In this document: positions 12,942-29,324 of the stretch, one piece after another
Layout of the letters: each line of letters starts with the position of its first letter
How positions within the stretch are numbered: the first letter of the stretch is position 1
Source: Chrysomallon squamiferum
Taxonomy: Eukaryota > Mollusca > Gastropoda > Neomphalida > Peltospiridae
Assembly: GCA_012295275.1 (NCBI GenBank)
Contig: CM022665.1
Location: 29,782,457-29,846,456 of the forward strand
Direction: 5' to 3'
DNA length: 64,000 bases
Program-made: the position numbers and the translations under genes
Notes under the pieces: generated by a model
Databases searched by the model: none
What the model was told of the DNA's origin: nothing
The model's input: only the letters and a program-made list of their open reading frames with translations

Positions 12942-13454
12942 CTATATGGATATGTTTCTTGATCGGTTTTGTTCGCTTTTTCTTTTCTTTTTTTCGTTAC
13001 TTTCGTCTTTTTTATTGTTTGTTTGTTTGTTTTGTTTTGTTTTTTGTTTTGGGGGTTTTGTTTTATTTTGTTGTTATTGTTGTTCTTTGTTTTCTTTAAT
13101 TTATTTGTTAATTATTTTGTTAATACAGAATTACATTCTTACAGTTATATTTATATATATCTTAATGGGTTTTTCTTCATGACTTTCTTCCTATATTTCT
13201 TCATATATATATATATTATTTTATTTAAAAATAGTAAATATGGTTCAGACAATAGTAATGACCCTTTCTGTTTCGAAGACTTGACAAAAATCGTGAACGA
13301 AGGATAACTCCAAGGTTTTACCGTTTTTATTTTATCTTATTTTTATTTTTATTTTTATTTTTAATATTACATGTATAAGTTGGAAAGAAAACCCTTTCAA
13401 GAGAGTAAACAAACAAATGCTTTTTTATTCTTAATCGATATATTTAATCAAGAT

Positions 13455-14860
13455 AATAATTACCCTCATTATTGATAACATAATCGCATCTATTTGACAA
13501 ATTTATAAATCTCTCAGGCGTAAAATGTTTCAGGTGTCGAAGCAAAGAAACATTCAGTATTATTTTTAACTCTTCACAATTAATAAACTGTTTTTCCTCT
13601 AAAAAAGATTGCAGTGATCTGAAAAGATGAGAGATCGTGTAAGGTCAGTTGAATGAGGAGGATGAGGCAAAACTTCCAAATTTAGCGCCATAATGTTTTT
13701 CTCAGTGGCTTCGGCTAGTCCGGCAGACAAATGCCATATTTGTGTGCTTAACCTCGTTTTGGCGTCTAAATGTGTTGTTGTTTTTTGTTGTTGTTAATTT
13801 TTGGGGGGTTAGTGGGTTTTTGGGGGTTTTTTTGATAACTGATGTTTAGGACATACATATACTGAAACTGCCGGGTGACATCTTCTCGCCCTTGAGCAAT
13901 TTGTGCTATGAGGCTAAATCTAAGATGGCCGCCACCGAATCTGTTTTTCTCACATCTTCATAACTAGATCAGATAGAAATATGAATGAAAGGTCGTTTTT
14001 TCTATGATTTCATGCAAAAGGAATCTAATGCAGCCATGTTTTTCCCGATAGGGCTGTTTTAAGTCAAATTAATGTCCTTTTGGACTTTTAATAAGTTATC
14101 ATGTTAGGTATAGGCTAATAATTAATAGGTAAATAAGAAATATTTAATTATTATATTGTATTTATCGCTGGTTCAGTCTCTCTAAACATGTACGTATTCT
14201 GTCATTCGAAAATGACAAATGACAAAGTGTTTACGTTGCAGTAAATCTCTTCGCGACAAACACAGAATATCATGCAACATCTGGGCAGTGCATCCAGCTG
14301 ACCACAATACTTCTCCGAATGAACTGTTTCGTTTTGGTTTAACACTTCATGATAGACGACATCCTTTATATCCCATAAATCTTTTCGGGTGTGGGGATGG
14401 ATTCTCCTTTTTTTCAACTGGAAGCTAACCATTGTCATTTACACTGAATAGAGAGAATCTACTTTTCATCACTTGTGATGATTCTTCCCAGAAAAGGTTC
14501 TGTCGCAAATCTAGTGTTCAATGATAAGCAGAGGGCAACTCTCTGATTAAGGTGAAAAGCAGTCAGATGTCGAGGCACCCACTAACCAAGCTTAGACACT
14601 TTTCTTAGTTTATGAAAGTGTTTTATGATCGTAGTGTAAGTTGAATTGAAATGTTTTTTTTTTATTTTGTTTCATCAACTACAGTTTTCAGAAGCTCAGT
14701 ATTGACAGAACTTAGTCATCCAGATTGAGCAGAATCTACGAGAGAAACATTTCCCGACCTAAATTGGCCAAACCATCACTGGCGTGTCTGGAAGTTTCAT
14801 TTACATTAACAGAATGAATATTTCTTGCCGCTTCCATTGCTGAAGAGCCCACGTGAACTC
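13455..14860 (-). pseudogene. Decayed mariner (Tc1/mariner) transposase, interrupted by an insertion
   Basis: Reading right to left, translation across frames recovers the order of a mariner transposase. It begins with EAARNIHSVN near 14830 and WFGQFRSGNVSL with LSSVNTELLKTVVDE (DNA-binding region, about 14810-14690). It continues with VSKLG.WVPRHLT (the WVPHEL linker, about 14600) and GRIITSDEK around 14465-14500, which holds the first catalytic Asp. Next come DVVYHEVLNQNETVHSEKYC and QLDAL (about 14370-14290), then LEVLPHPPHSTDL (about 13680-13640, the LPHPPYSPDL motif). The C-terminal part reads FASTPETFY and then NNEGNYY (about 13555-13455). In-frame stops and frameshifts occur throughout, so it cannot make a functional enzyme. 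About 420 bp of unrelated sequence (about 13780-14195) separates the middle and C-terminal parts. Motifs are assembled here only to identify the relic. Confidence 0.8.
13780..14195. mobile_element. Sequence inserted into the mariner relic
   Basis: Non-mariner DNA lying between the middle and C-terminal parts of the decayed transposase. It includes a G/T-rich stretch (13790-13840) and an AAGATGGCCGCC word at about 13920. The inverse of the AGATGGCCGCC core of that word recurs near 26410. Boundaries are approximate, and no terminal repeats or coding capacity are evident. Confidence 0.4.
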
Positions 14861-14981
14861 ATACACCTTACAGTGTCTAATACAGGTGTCATGTAAAAGC
14901 ATTTTAAAAGGGTGAAAATTAATACTAATTGTTCTGTAAGTACTGAAAAGAGGAATTTCTTTCCAAGCTACATATACATAT

Positions 14982-15088
<107 letters not shown>

Positions 15089-15126
15089 ATATATCTTGAT
15101 TCCTGATAATAAAAGAAGAATACCCT

Positions 15127-15127
<1 letters not shown>

Positions 15128-15186
<59 letters not shown>

Positions 15187-15237
15187 TAAATAAAAAAAAA
15201 ATAAATAAAATAAATAAAATAAATAAAATAAATAGAA
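15128..15237. repeat. (AAT)n followed by (AAATA)n
   Basis: About 18 AAT units followed by a short A-run and several AAATA units. The open frame that continues to 15416 has no recognisable content beyond the repeat. Confidence 0.92.
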
Positions 15238-15416
15238 TAATGGCTGTTCGCCTGGTTCTCGGTATGTGTTTGAACTCTGAAAATCGTGTGAATGTTTTTG
15301 TTGTAATATTTATTCTCTTGGCTTTTATGTCTTCACATGAACCCTGTCATAATAATGTTTTGTTACCTCGGACACGATCTCCTCTCCCCATTTCAACATA
15401 TAAAAGAAAATACTGA

Positions 15417-16223
15417 AAAGAAATGGGGTTATGTAGCTGTGTACCGCTACGTGTGCGTTCATTTGTGACAGAACGAATACAAAGTACTGAATAAATGAAC
15501 ACATACAAATAAAACACCGTTGACTATTATGTTGTTACTGCTTTCTTTAGTAACAAAGTGAAGAAAAAAGATGACATGCTCTTGTATACAATTGAATACT
15601 TTTTGGAATACCAAACTGGCATACGGTTTACTTTTACCGGACCTTAATCTCTGGGGTCATTTTATAAATAGATTGTCAAAATGTTATCAGTCATGTTTAT
15701 CATATATCACATTCGCGATTATGACAACAAACACACCCATCATTAGCTACGATATAAAGATTTTCTAAATAAATATTCAGTTTGTTAAATCACTACATTA
15801 GTCGGTTATGAAAGACGTTTCTAAACATTTCTATTCCTTTCAGATTTATCAATACCATTAACAAAATAATTATTATGGTGGTATAAAAACGAAAAAAGAC
15901 TTCTGTACTATTACTGTTATTATTAACTGATATGACATAGCAGAATATAGTAATATATGATCATTTACAGCCTGAGTTAGTTCAGAAAAGTTAACATTTT
16001 TGTCTGTACCAGAAAGGTTTGTAGGTGCATTAATCTATGTGCAATAGTAATAACATGTTTTCTAGAGATGATGATGATGATGATAATGTGTAATAGTGAT
16101 GAAAAAGAGGAGGAGCAGGGGAGGATATTGACAATACAAATAATCATAAATAAATTAAATAAAACCTTATAACACATAACTCTTACAAACTACATGCATT
16201 CAGTTATTTAAAAACAACAACAA

Positions 16224-16264
<41 letters not shown>

Positions 16265-16566
16265 ACTTACTTAATTGTGAACCACTCAGATCTGAATGAA
16301 GTTTTTAACATAAACAAGATCTTCAGCCGAGTTCCTTGGTATCTAATATTACATGGTGTCAGAGCGCGTCAGTAAGATAAATTACAATACAGTGAGACCT
16401 AATTGTGTAGTTGCCAAATGATACAAATGCTTGTTAAGTCATTTTAGACACACATCACTACTCTCATTCACATCGGATTAATAACGCTAAATAAAAGGGG
16501 TGGGTCCACTTTGCTTCGTAAACCCTATTACAATAGGGTATAGTCTAATTCAATAAATAACTACAG
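15417..16566. other. Intergenic, no gene seen
   Basis: AT-rich sequence with a GAT run near 16066-16085 and a poly(A) stretch near 16225-16263. Short open frames here carry no recognisable domain. Confidence 0.5.
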
Positions 16567-16859
16567 TATAGGTTTTCAACCTGGGGTTCGCCAGCCTTTG
16601 TTCTAGGGGTTGCGAGATCGTTCTTGAGCGAGGGTATATTTTAGCTTTTTTCAACTTGACTTGGAAGGAGGAATAAATAAAAACGTGTAGATAGGTTTCG
16701 GACCCGTCACAGTGAATATAGATTCCTTTTGAACTGTTTTTGGTTGATGAAACTACGATAACCCTAGATATTATTGAATCAAAATTTTTAAAGGGGGTCA
16801 TCGGTCATATTGAGTTCCTCATAAGGGGTCGCGGTATGAAAAAGGTTGAAAACCAGCGG
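16567..16859. mobile_element. hAT-like non-autonomous element with target-site duplication
   Basis: The left end contains GGTTTTCAACCTGGGG. The right end contains GGTTGAAAACC, its inverse. These match the 'gGTTtTCAACC' termini typical of hAT elements. The 293-bp body is flanked on both sides by ACTACAG (16560-16566 and 16860-16866); an eighth base differs (A versus G), consistent with the 8-bp duplication of the hAT superfamily. The short minus-strand open frame inside is not a transposase. Confidence 0.72.
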
Positions 16860-16866
16860 ACTACAG

Positions 16867-17260
16867 CATCTAAGAACTGAAGCGGCGTCTTGACTCTCTG
16901 CTGAAATTGATGCAGAATGTTGTTGGTGCGTGGTCAGTTGGTCTCATGGTGGTTCCAGAGCGGCAGGGGGAAGCGACTATCATCATCAATCGTTGTAGTC
17001 ATTGACCTCTTGGGCTCGAGGACCATCTGGTGACGAGTTCATGGTTTCAATCCATGCGTCCTGAATTTTGTCTTGTAGTAGACCTAGTCTGGCAGGCCTG
17101 AGGATCCACCGTGAAAACACCTTCAAATACCTTCTCCCATTTAACATCTCCATATAACTGAGTAACCATGAACACGTGCTGCCCACGGCCAATACTAGTT
17201 GATTATTCCCCAAACAGGGGTCCCCATCTTACTTACTGCTTTCCAAATTGTATGACTATT
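16867..17260. mobile_element. GC-richer repeat-like segment, unclassified
   Basis: About 390 bp near 50% GC in a 30% GC neighbourhood, immediately beside the hAT-like element. On the minus strand a 75-codon frame runs to a stop followed by GATGATGATAG, the kind of short tandem tail seen at LINE 3' ends. I recognise no reverse-transcriptase motif, so the class is unknown. Confidence 0.35.
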
Positions 17261-17354
17261 GACCATATGAAAGTGTATGTTATTTGTATTGTATGATTAA
17301 TATTCGCAATGCACTAAGTATATGACAACATCTCAAAATACTTTTCAAATTAAA

Positions 17355-17360
17355 TTTATT
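17355..17360 (-). terminator. Candidate polyadenylation signal for HtrL-like gene 2
   Basis: AATAAA on the minus strand about 130 bp past the stop codon at 17490. The position is typical, but AATAAA is common in this composition. Confidence 0.4.
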
Positions 17361-17489
17361 TTGCCACCATTAGTAAATAAAACACTTTTTTATAAAAAAA
17401 GTAAATATAATAGAAATCAAAAACAAAATAGACTATGATGTTAATACAACTTTGATATACTTTTGTTTGTATAAATGTCGTCAAATGTG

Positions 17490-19900
17490 TTACGGTAATT
17501 CTCTGATACATGAATATCCTAAATAGAACCAACAGTTTACTGGTACATCTGGAGTGTATATCTGTAAATCTACTTTAGGTTTTAGTGTCTTTTTCTCTTC
17601 CGGCAGGTTCATTGCATATAAAACTTGTTGGTCCGTATTCATTAAAGACATTTTTAAATATCGTTCCACTGCATGTTTATAATCTTGAACAAAATCTAAA
17701 TACACTTTAGTAGTTGCAAATGCCATGCCACCACCTATCCATACAATGTTTCCTTTAAATATTGATTCCGGTTTTATTTTCATATTTACCCCTTCGTACA
17801 CTTCATTCATTGCAATTCGGCTATCATTAAAATCTCTTGGTTTGAAAATCCAAAAGCGTTTATTGCGATTTACAAGATAACGAAAATATCCGACATCTAA
17901 CCACGTCACATATTTCGTAGTTACATGTTTATTAAGTATTGCGTGTTCTACAACTGCATGTTTGGAATGTTGAACACACGAGTATTCAGGCACAACGGTG
18001 TTTGGATGATGTTTGGGGTATCCTTTTATTGAGTATATTGCTCGAATCCTGTCAAGCCAGCGAAATGACCACAACTCCGTTCTGTTTATGCGAATAATCT
18101 TTGTGTTATTCAGATGATTCGAACGCACGTTTGCAAATATTTTGGCAAAGTTCTCACTATCCGTGTAAAAAACAACAGGATTAAGTAAATTTTTGTAGCC
18201 GCTTGCCCAATTTAGATATAAAGCTGTATCGTGTGATTCTGAACGACCTTTTTGGAATTTGCCTAGATTGAAATAGGCCGTCACCACGGTCACGTTTGGG
18301 TCTCCTCCCTTGTAAACCTCAATTTTAGGTAGAAATCCACCACCTATACATTTCTGAAAATATAATGAGTAATGATTATTATTACATTGTTTTTGGTCTG
18401 ATATCTCTGTTGTGATCATTTTAGCAGCACATTCAAATATATATATAATATGGGTCATATTCTCAGAATAGGGGTTTGGGTGATGTTGACATCAAATCGT
18501 TAATATCAGTTTTTTCGAATGTTCTGCTTAACTGATCATAAAATAAAGATACATTTATAAAATAAATAAATAAATAAGCAGTCATTGTTTGATTTGTATA
18601 TGTGTTGTTGTTACTGATCGAAATGTCACAAAAAACTAAACTTCCTAAGTTCAGCCGGAAAAACGTGGCGCTCTTCACTGGATAGAACATAATTACATAT
18701 ATGATTCTACTTGTTTAATTATACCACAGAAATATGCGAACGTGCTTTACTGTAGTCATCATATTTCCATTGTTTTTAAATGATCTACTTGCATCACAAA
18801 CAAAACAACCTTTAAGAGTTATTACCAGAAATAATATATTTACAATACTTTATCGTATGAACAAAAGTTTCATATTTTAGGGAAAGATTTTTACCACAGC
18901 GGACATTTGGCGAAAATTCGAAACTCGAATTATTCAAGTGCAGTGTGACTTCGAAACGAACCAATTTTCCTTGGAATTCGTTTAGTTTGGTTTGAGTTTC
19001 GCACACCCCTAATCACTATAAATGTACAATATACTAACGCAAATAATCAACAATCACGTAACTAATAATCAGTATTAATTTCTACAATATTTTTATACCT
19101 TCTTGGATTTTTTTGTCTTCATCTTTGTTGTTGAAATAATCTTTCTTTTACTTTTGTTTGTCTCTGTTGCTTTAATTTGTTTCTTTGTTTTTGGCGTCAT
19201 CTGAAAAACAGGAAGAAAACAAGACAAAATAAATGTTCATAACTATATGTCTGACAACAGAACATTTTTAAATACAAAAATAACCATAAGTGACACAGTT
19301 TGTTTCTACATCGTGAACTTATCTTAAGCATTCATAAGACACTGGCTCTACTATGGTTCTTTTTTGCTCCTACCATAAATACTATTATAACAGTTAATTA
19401 TGTTTCTAGGTATAGTGGTTAACACAGTCGTCCGAATAGTTGGGTTTTTTTTAAGTTTTCTGGGCAGACTGTTGTTTTGTATGGCAGTCTTGATCCAGTT
19501 TATAAAATCATCTGTTGTTTCCTCCGAGTGAATTTTCTTTAAATTGTTTTTAAAAAGCTTTTTTTCTTTCTTTTTTTTAACATGGAAGACGTTTCTTTAC
19601 ATTCTTTTTCCGTAACTGGTGCTATAATTTGCTGGGGATGGGGGTTCCAGACAGAAGAAAACAACAGACACACCCGTTCATACTTCGTGAATGCAGAACT
19701 GTCACACCAGTAAAACCATTACATTAGTGGATTGAATTTTGGCCTCCGGAAAACTTGTTTAAATTTATGAGTACTCGCGTTGGATTTGGGATCAACTGAC
19801 CACTTTTCTTGTTGAGGCTCATTCCTATGATGAAATGAGACAGAGTAAGAGATGTTGAATATAATGTTATTTCGTTATTGAAGTGTTTTTCTTTTTTTTT

Positions 19901-19962
<62 letters not shown>

Positions 19963-21639
19963 CGAAAATGTGATTAGGTTAGGTAATTTGGTTAGGTAAT
20001 TAAATGCTTCTGTCGAAAGCTACCTAATTGCCTAATATCCTTTGTTAGCAGGTATTGTTTGTCTAAAATTATGGCTACTGTTGTCTGTGAATTTGTCAAA
20101 ACGTCGATGTATTATCCGTTGATGTATTTATATTTATTTCCCTTACTGACATATTACAAGCATTAATTAAAATATTCCGAATGGTGTTAATTACAGTTTA
20201 GAATAATACCAGAAGGTTAAATTAATGTATTAAAGATATTAAAGATAGTGTATTTCTAATTACTGGTTACATCTGGGGTCTGCCACCGTGATAGTAGTTC
20301 TGCTTTTTGTTTGTTCCTGCAACATCTGTTTCAGTTACTTCTAATAATTATTACTGCTACTGCAACTACAGCTACTACAAATGTTATTTTTATATTGACT
20401 ACGACTAGTACTACCATTATCACTGCTTTTCTTTCGTATCCTAACTTGTTTTACTAATAATACTACCATTAATATTTCGATTAATTATAGTAATAATAAT
20501 AATAATAATATTAATAATAATTTTATTTGAATCAAAAGAATCAATAATAAGGAAGAAAAGAGTGGCTCAAATGGGTCGCTTGTCCAGTAATTAAAAGTTA
20601 TACCTTCTCCGGCTTTTTTGTTGTCGTCACTTTTTTTGAGGCTGAAAGCTTCTTTGTAGTAGGGTTTCGTATGATACTGTTGTTTGTTTTTGTTCTTCTC
20701 TTTTCTGCAACATGTTCTTGTTCTATCACTGTTCCGTTTGTTTGTAAACTGTTATACGACACGGGTGTAGGTAGAAATTTTGGAATGATCTTGGGGTGGG
20801 GGGAAAAAGACAGAAAAATTATATTCAAAACAAAGAAATTAAAAAACAAATTATAATATTTATTTGGTATTGCTAAGTTCTCGGCGCATTTCTAATCCTT
20901 TGTTCACTAAATAACACTGTGTGACAAATGAAGAAAATGGAAAAGATAACGAAATAATTAAACTGTAGAGAATGCGACTTTTTTTACATGTATTTTAAAT
21001 TTATTATAATTATGTAAAGCTTATAGAAATATGATGTCTAGTTTTACGATTGTAACAATAAATAAATAAATACTTTATTTTTAAATTTAATTTCATTTTG
21101 TGAAAAAAAGCCAAATTCAAATTAAATTATATCAGCTATGTATAGTGTAATAAAGGTTTGCTGCTGTATCTCAGTACGATTTTGACTGAAATATCGCACG
21201 CCTAACAACTACTCAGTCTGTCCATGTGTTACGAGGACGTTAGGCACAGGATGTCTTCGGTACGAGTTACCTATCGTGAGTATATATACTCAGTGCTGTG
21301 ATAGTTGTATGTCAACCTATGTATTGAAAAGCTGTTACCGTCAATATCGTATTTCATGTCACTAGTTTCATATTTTTTTAAATAAATAAATCAACAACAC
21401 AGACATTCGAACACATATACACTCAAAAACAAAGATAACAGATCAAACACACGCACCTCAAGACAAACGTATCACACATGTGAACTCATTGTCTAATATG
21501 ATTTAAAAATATAGCAGCTTAAGATGAACATTATTTGTTTTTAACTTACCTGCTTATTCCACTGATACAGAAACTGAGTGACGATTGCACTAAGAAAGAA
21601 AAATCCTATTAAATATAAAAACTTTGTTCCGTATTGCAT
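17490..21639 (-). CDS. HtrL/YibB-family protein, paralogue 2 (predicted type II membrane, Golgi-like)
   Basis: Four coding exons, read right to left: 21639-21550 (30 codons), 20789-20604 (62), 19200-19099 (34) and 18353-17490 (287 plus stop), total 413 aa. Every junction is phase 0 and GT-AG (CAG|GTAAGT after exon 1; TTTTTCAG before exon 3; ATTTTCAG before exon 4). Exon 1 has a short basic start and a hydrophobic segment, residues 7-25, acting as signal anchor. Exons 2 and 3 encode a stem rich in Lys, Thr and Ser, and exon 3 is strikingly basic (ends KTKKSKK). The domain exon shows VTVVTAYFNLGKF (147-159), FYTD (188-191), TWLDVGYFR (276-284), RDFNDSRIAMN (299-309), VWIGGGM (330-336), NTDQQV (365-370) and CWFYLGYSC (400-408). 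Without splicing, the domain frame would begin at an ATG with no anchor, so I chose the acceptor at 18354-18356. Nearly all residues from KIFANV (197) to DSRIA (307) are identical to paralogue 3. Enzymatic activity is unproven; Golgi glycosyltransferase-like topology is inferred from the layout. Confidence 0.83.
19890..19962. repeat. Poly(T)/poly(A) self-complementary tract
   Basis: A run of about 38 T (after a shorter broken T run) is followed directly by about 24 A. The junction can fold on itself. It lies in the intron between the second and third coding exons of HtrL-like gene 2. Confidence 0.9.
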
Positions 21640-21991
21640 TGTGACGTCTTTTCAGCTTCACCTGAAAATATAACTGATCCAGTATTTTTAATCTGCCTTC
21701 AAACCGGTTCAAGCGAGACGTTGCGCTTGTATATTTATCAGCGACTAGTACAAATAGTTTTAAAGAATAATCCATAATGGAAGTTTTTTTTCTTCTGCTT
21801 TTCTTTTCACAGAAAATGTATTATTATAGAGCATTACTGACATTCTAGACTTGATAACCTGGTTTTCTAACACAGTATTCTGTGGAGCTAATTAAAATGT
21901 ATTTATGATCGTATGCTCTGTTGGAGTGATGTAAAATGTATTAATTGAAAAGGCTGCCGGTCACGAACAAGCAGACCTTGCCGATACTCAC

Positions 21992-22147
21992 AGTTACAGT
22001 ACATCTACTATGTTTTCGTTTGCCAGTTTAATCAATAAAAACATCTGTGTGATTAATCACAGTACTGGTGCACAGATACTCGCCTGCTTCGGATTATCGC
22101 GAGGTGAATACGCTCTACAGTGACTAGTGATCACTTTGCGCAAGTAA
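21992..22147 (-). other. Candidate non-coding first exon of HtrL-like gene 2
   Basis: A consensus donor GTGAGT begins at 21991 on the minus strand, and a TATA motif lies upstream at 22171-22179. This would place transcription start near 22142-22148 and give a first exon of about 150 nt. It could be joined to the acceptor at 21662-21664, which lies 22 nt before the start codon. The exon ends are predicted from signals alone. Confidence 0.4.
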
Positions 22148-22170
22148 TTCGGTAACTGTGGGTGCCTTTC

Positions 22171-22179
22171 TTTTATATA
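22171..22179 (-). promoter_or_regulatory. TATA box candidate for HtrL-like gene 2
   Basis: TATATAAAA on the minus strand in a locally GC-richer segment (21950-22170), 25-30 nt before the proposed transcription start. The context is better than the many TA-rich microsatellites in the window, but support is positional. Confidence 0.4.
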
Positions 22180-22189
22180 GTGGCTTGGT

Positions 22190-27012
<4,823 letters not shown>

Positions 27013-27154
27013 TTTAATATCAATCCGCGTGATCTGCTTTTATCATGGCGCGTTACATAAAATACTTGTTTTTAAAAATAAAACACCGTTTTGAACATTA
27101 AAAGTTTTTTGGAGGGTACTTTGTGCGCCAGATGTCAGCAGGGAAAATCAAAAA

Positions 27155-29265
27155 CTAACTTGTAACTTCTCTGTAACAAGAATATCCTAAATAAAACCAA
27201 CAGTCCATCTCTACATCTGGAATATATATCTGTAAATCAACTTCAGGTTTTAGAACCTTTTTCTCTTCTGGCAGGTTCATTGCATATAAAACTTGTTGGT
27301 CCGTGTTCATTAAAGACATTTTTAAATATCGTTCCACTGCATGTTTATAATCTTGAACAAAATCTAAATACACTTTAGTAGTTGCAAATGCCATGCCACC
27401 TCCTATCCATACAATGTTTTGTTTAAAAATTGATTCCGGTTTTATTTTCATATTTACGTCATACACTCCGTTCACTGCAATTCGACTGTCGTTAAAATCT
27501 CTTGGTTTGAAAATCCAAAAGCGTTTATTGCGATTTACAAGATAACGAAAATATCCGACATCTAACCACGTCACATATTTCGTAGTTACATGTTTATTAA
27601 GTATTGCGTGTTCTACAACTGCATGTTTGGAATGTTGAACACACGAGTATTCAGGCACAACGGTGTTTGGATGATGTTTGGGGTATCCTTTTATTGAGTA
27701 TATTGCTCGAATCCTGTCAAGCCAGCCAAACGACCACAACTCCGTTCTGTTTATGCGAATAATCTTTGTGTTATTCAGATGATTCGAACGCACGTTTGCA
27801 AATATTTTTTCAAATGCCTCGTGATCAGTGAAAAAAACTACAGGGTTCTCCATATATTTGAATGTCTGTGCCCATTTCGTATACAAAGGTGTATCAAATG
27901 TTGCTCTGCCACCTTTTTGGAATTTGCCGAGATTAAAATAGGCCGTCACCACTGTCACATTCGGATTGCTGCCATCGTACTTTTCTAATTTTGGTAGTTT
28001 ATTATTCATTTGACATCTAGCTCGCTAAAAAATAAAATAAAAAGTAAGAAATTATATTATTAAAAATAACGATTAGAACAGCAACAAGAATAAAGAAAGA
28101 TACTGAAAACAATAAAGGAATATAATAGGCACGCTAAGTGATCTTTCACTTCAAGTTATGATGGAAATGTCCTCGCATTTTTGAATGGTCGTAAGGAAAT
28201 TCAAGACATAAAATGAAACATGACGGATAAAGGTATTCTGACATGATTAGAGGTCATGTCATGTAAATCTGTCTATATAAAAAAAGATGTGTGTTGCTCG
28301 CACGCACACACATGCAGTCTCTTTTTTCTCTCTCTCTCTCTCCCTCCCTGTAGCTCGTTCACTTCCTCCGTCTTTCATTCTCAGTTCAAAATACGGTCAA
28401 ATAATGTTAGTATAATTTTCTTTTACTAAGCATCTTAACAGTCACAGAATTTGTCACAGACTTTTTTCTCTCTCCTTTCAGGTTTATTCTGCTTTATTCG
28501 GTTTCTAAATGTGCAAACATTTCTAAATGTTTACTTTTAAATGTTCAGTGGAAACCATGAACAAGTTCAGGTTACCAAAGCGTATGATAAATTTGTATAA
28601 TAACGTCTGTAAGATACGATTACCGAAATACGTGATAACCACATTTTCCAACATAATCTGAAGTAATCTACAGTGGATATTTGATTTTAAGATGTAGTTT
28701 GCATCTTTAACGATCTTTGTATGAAGACTTTTAGTCAGTCTGTTCTTATTTGTCTTACTGGCGAAAAAAAAAAATAAGAACACTGTAAAATGTCATAGCT
28801 AGGACCAGTAGTTCCCAGATAGAGCTATTTACTATGCATTAATGCGCTTGTAAGGCCAAGAAAAAGTAATAAAGATCAAGATGATCACGTTTCTCTCTGG
28901 ACAGGTTAATTTTCATTTTTTCTGATGACTATTTTATAAAGGTTTTCTCTTTTTCTGTTATTATTATCTTTCTCCTACTTCCTCTCCTCCTCATCATTGT
29001 TATCATTTATTTAATTATTTATTTAATTATTATTATTATCATCATCACCATCATCTGTGTTATTTTTATCATAATTATTAACAGTGATTTTCGGACTGTT
29101 TTGCATACATAAATTATTTTATGCACAACATTTTTAAGAATATTAAATTCTGCAGACTATTTGTATGAGCTGCGTATAAAATAGCCTTAGATCCTGTTCT
29201 CGTATTATATTTCAAAATCCGAAATCAATTTCTGATAAAGCATTCTCAACTTGTATTACTATTAT

Positions 29266-29324
<59 letters not shown>

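Noticed and set aside
14202-14438. Independent 78-codon gene
   Set aside because: Its content (DVVYHEVLNQNETVHSEKYC) is the middle of the decayed mariner transposase.
16980-17100. tRNA-derived SINE (a GGTTTCAATCC word resembles a B box)
   Set aside because: No convincing A box at the right distance and no cloverleaf; left as an unclassified repeat-like segment.
27779-27988. Plus-strand frame opposite HtrL-like gene 3
   Set aside because: Antisense shadow of the conserved coding exon.
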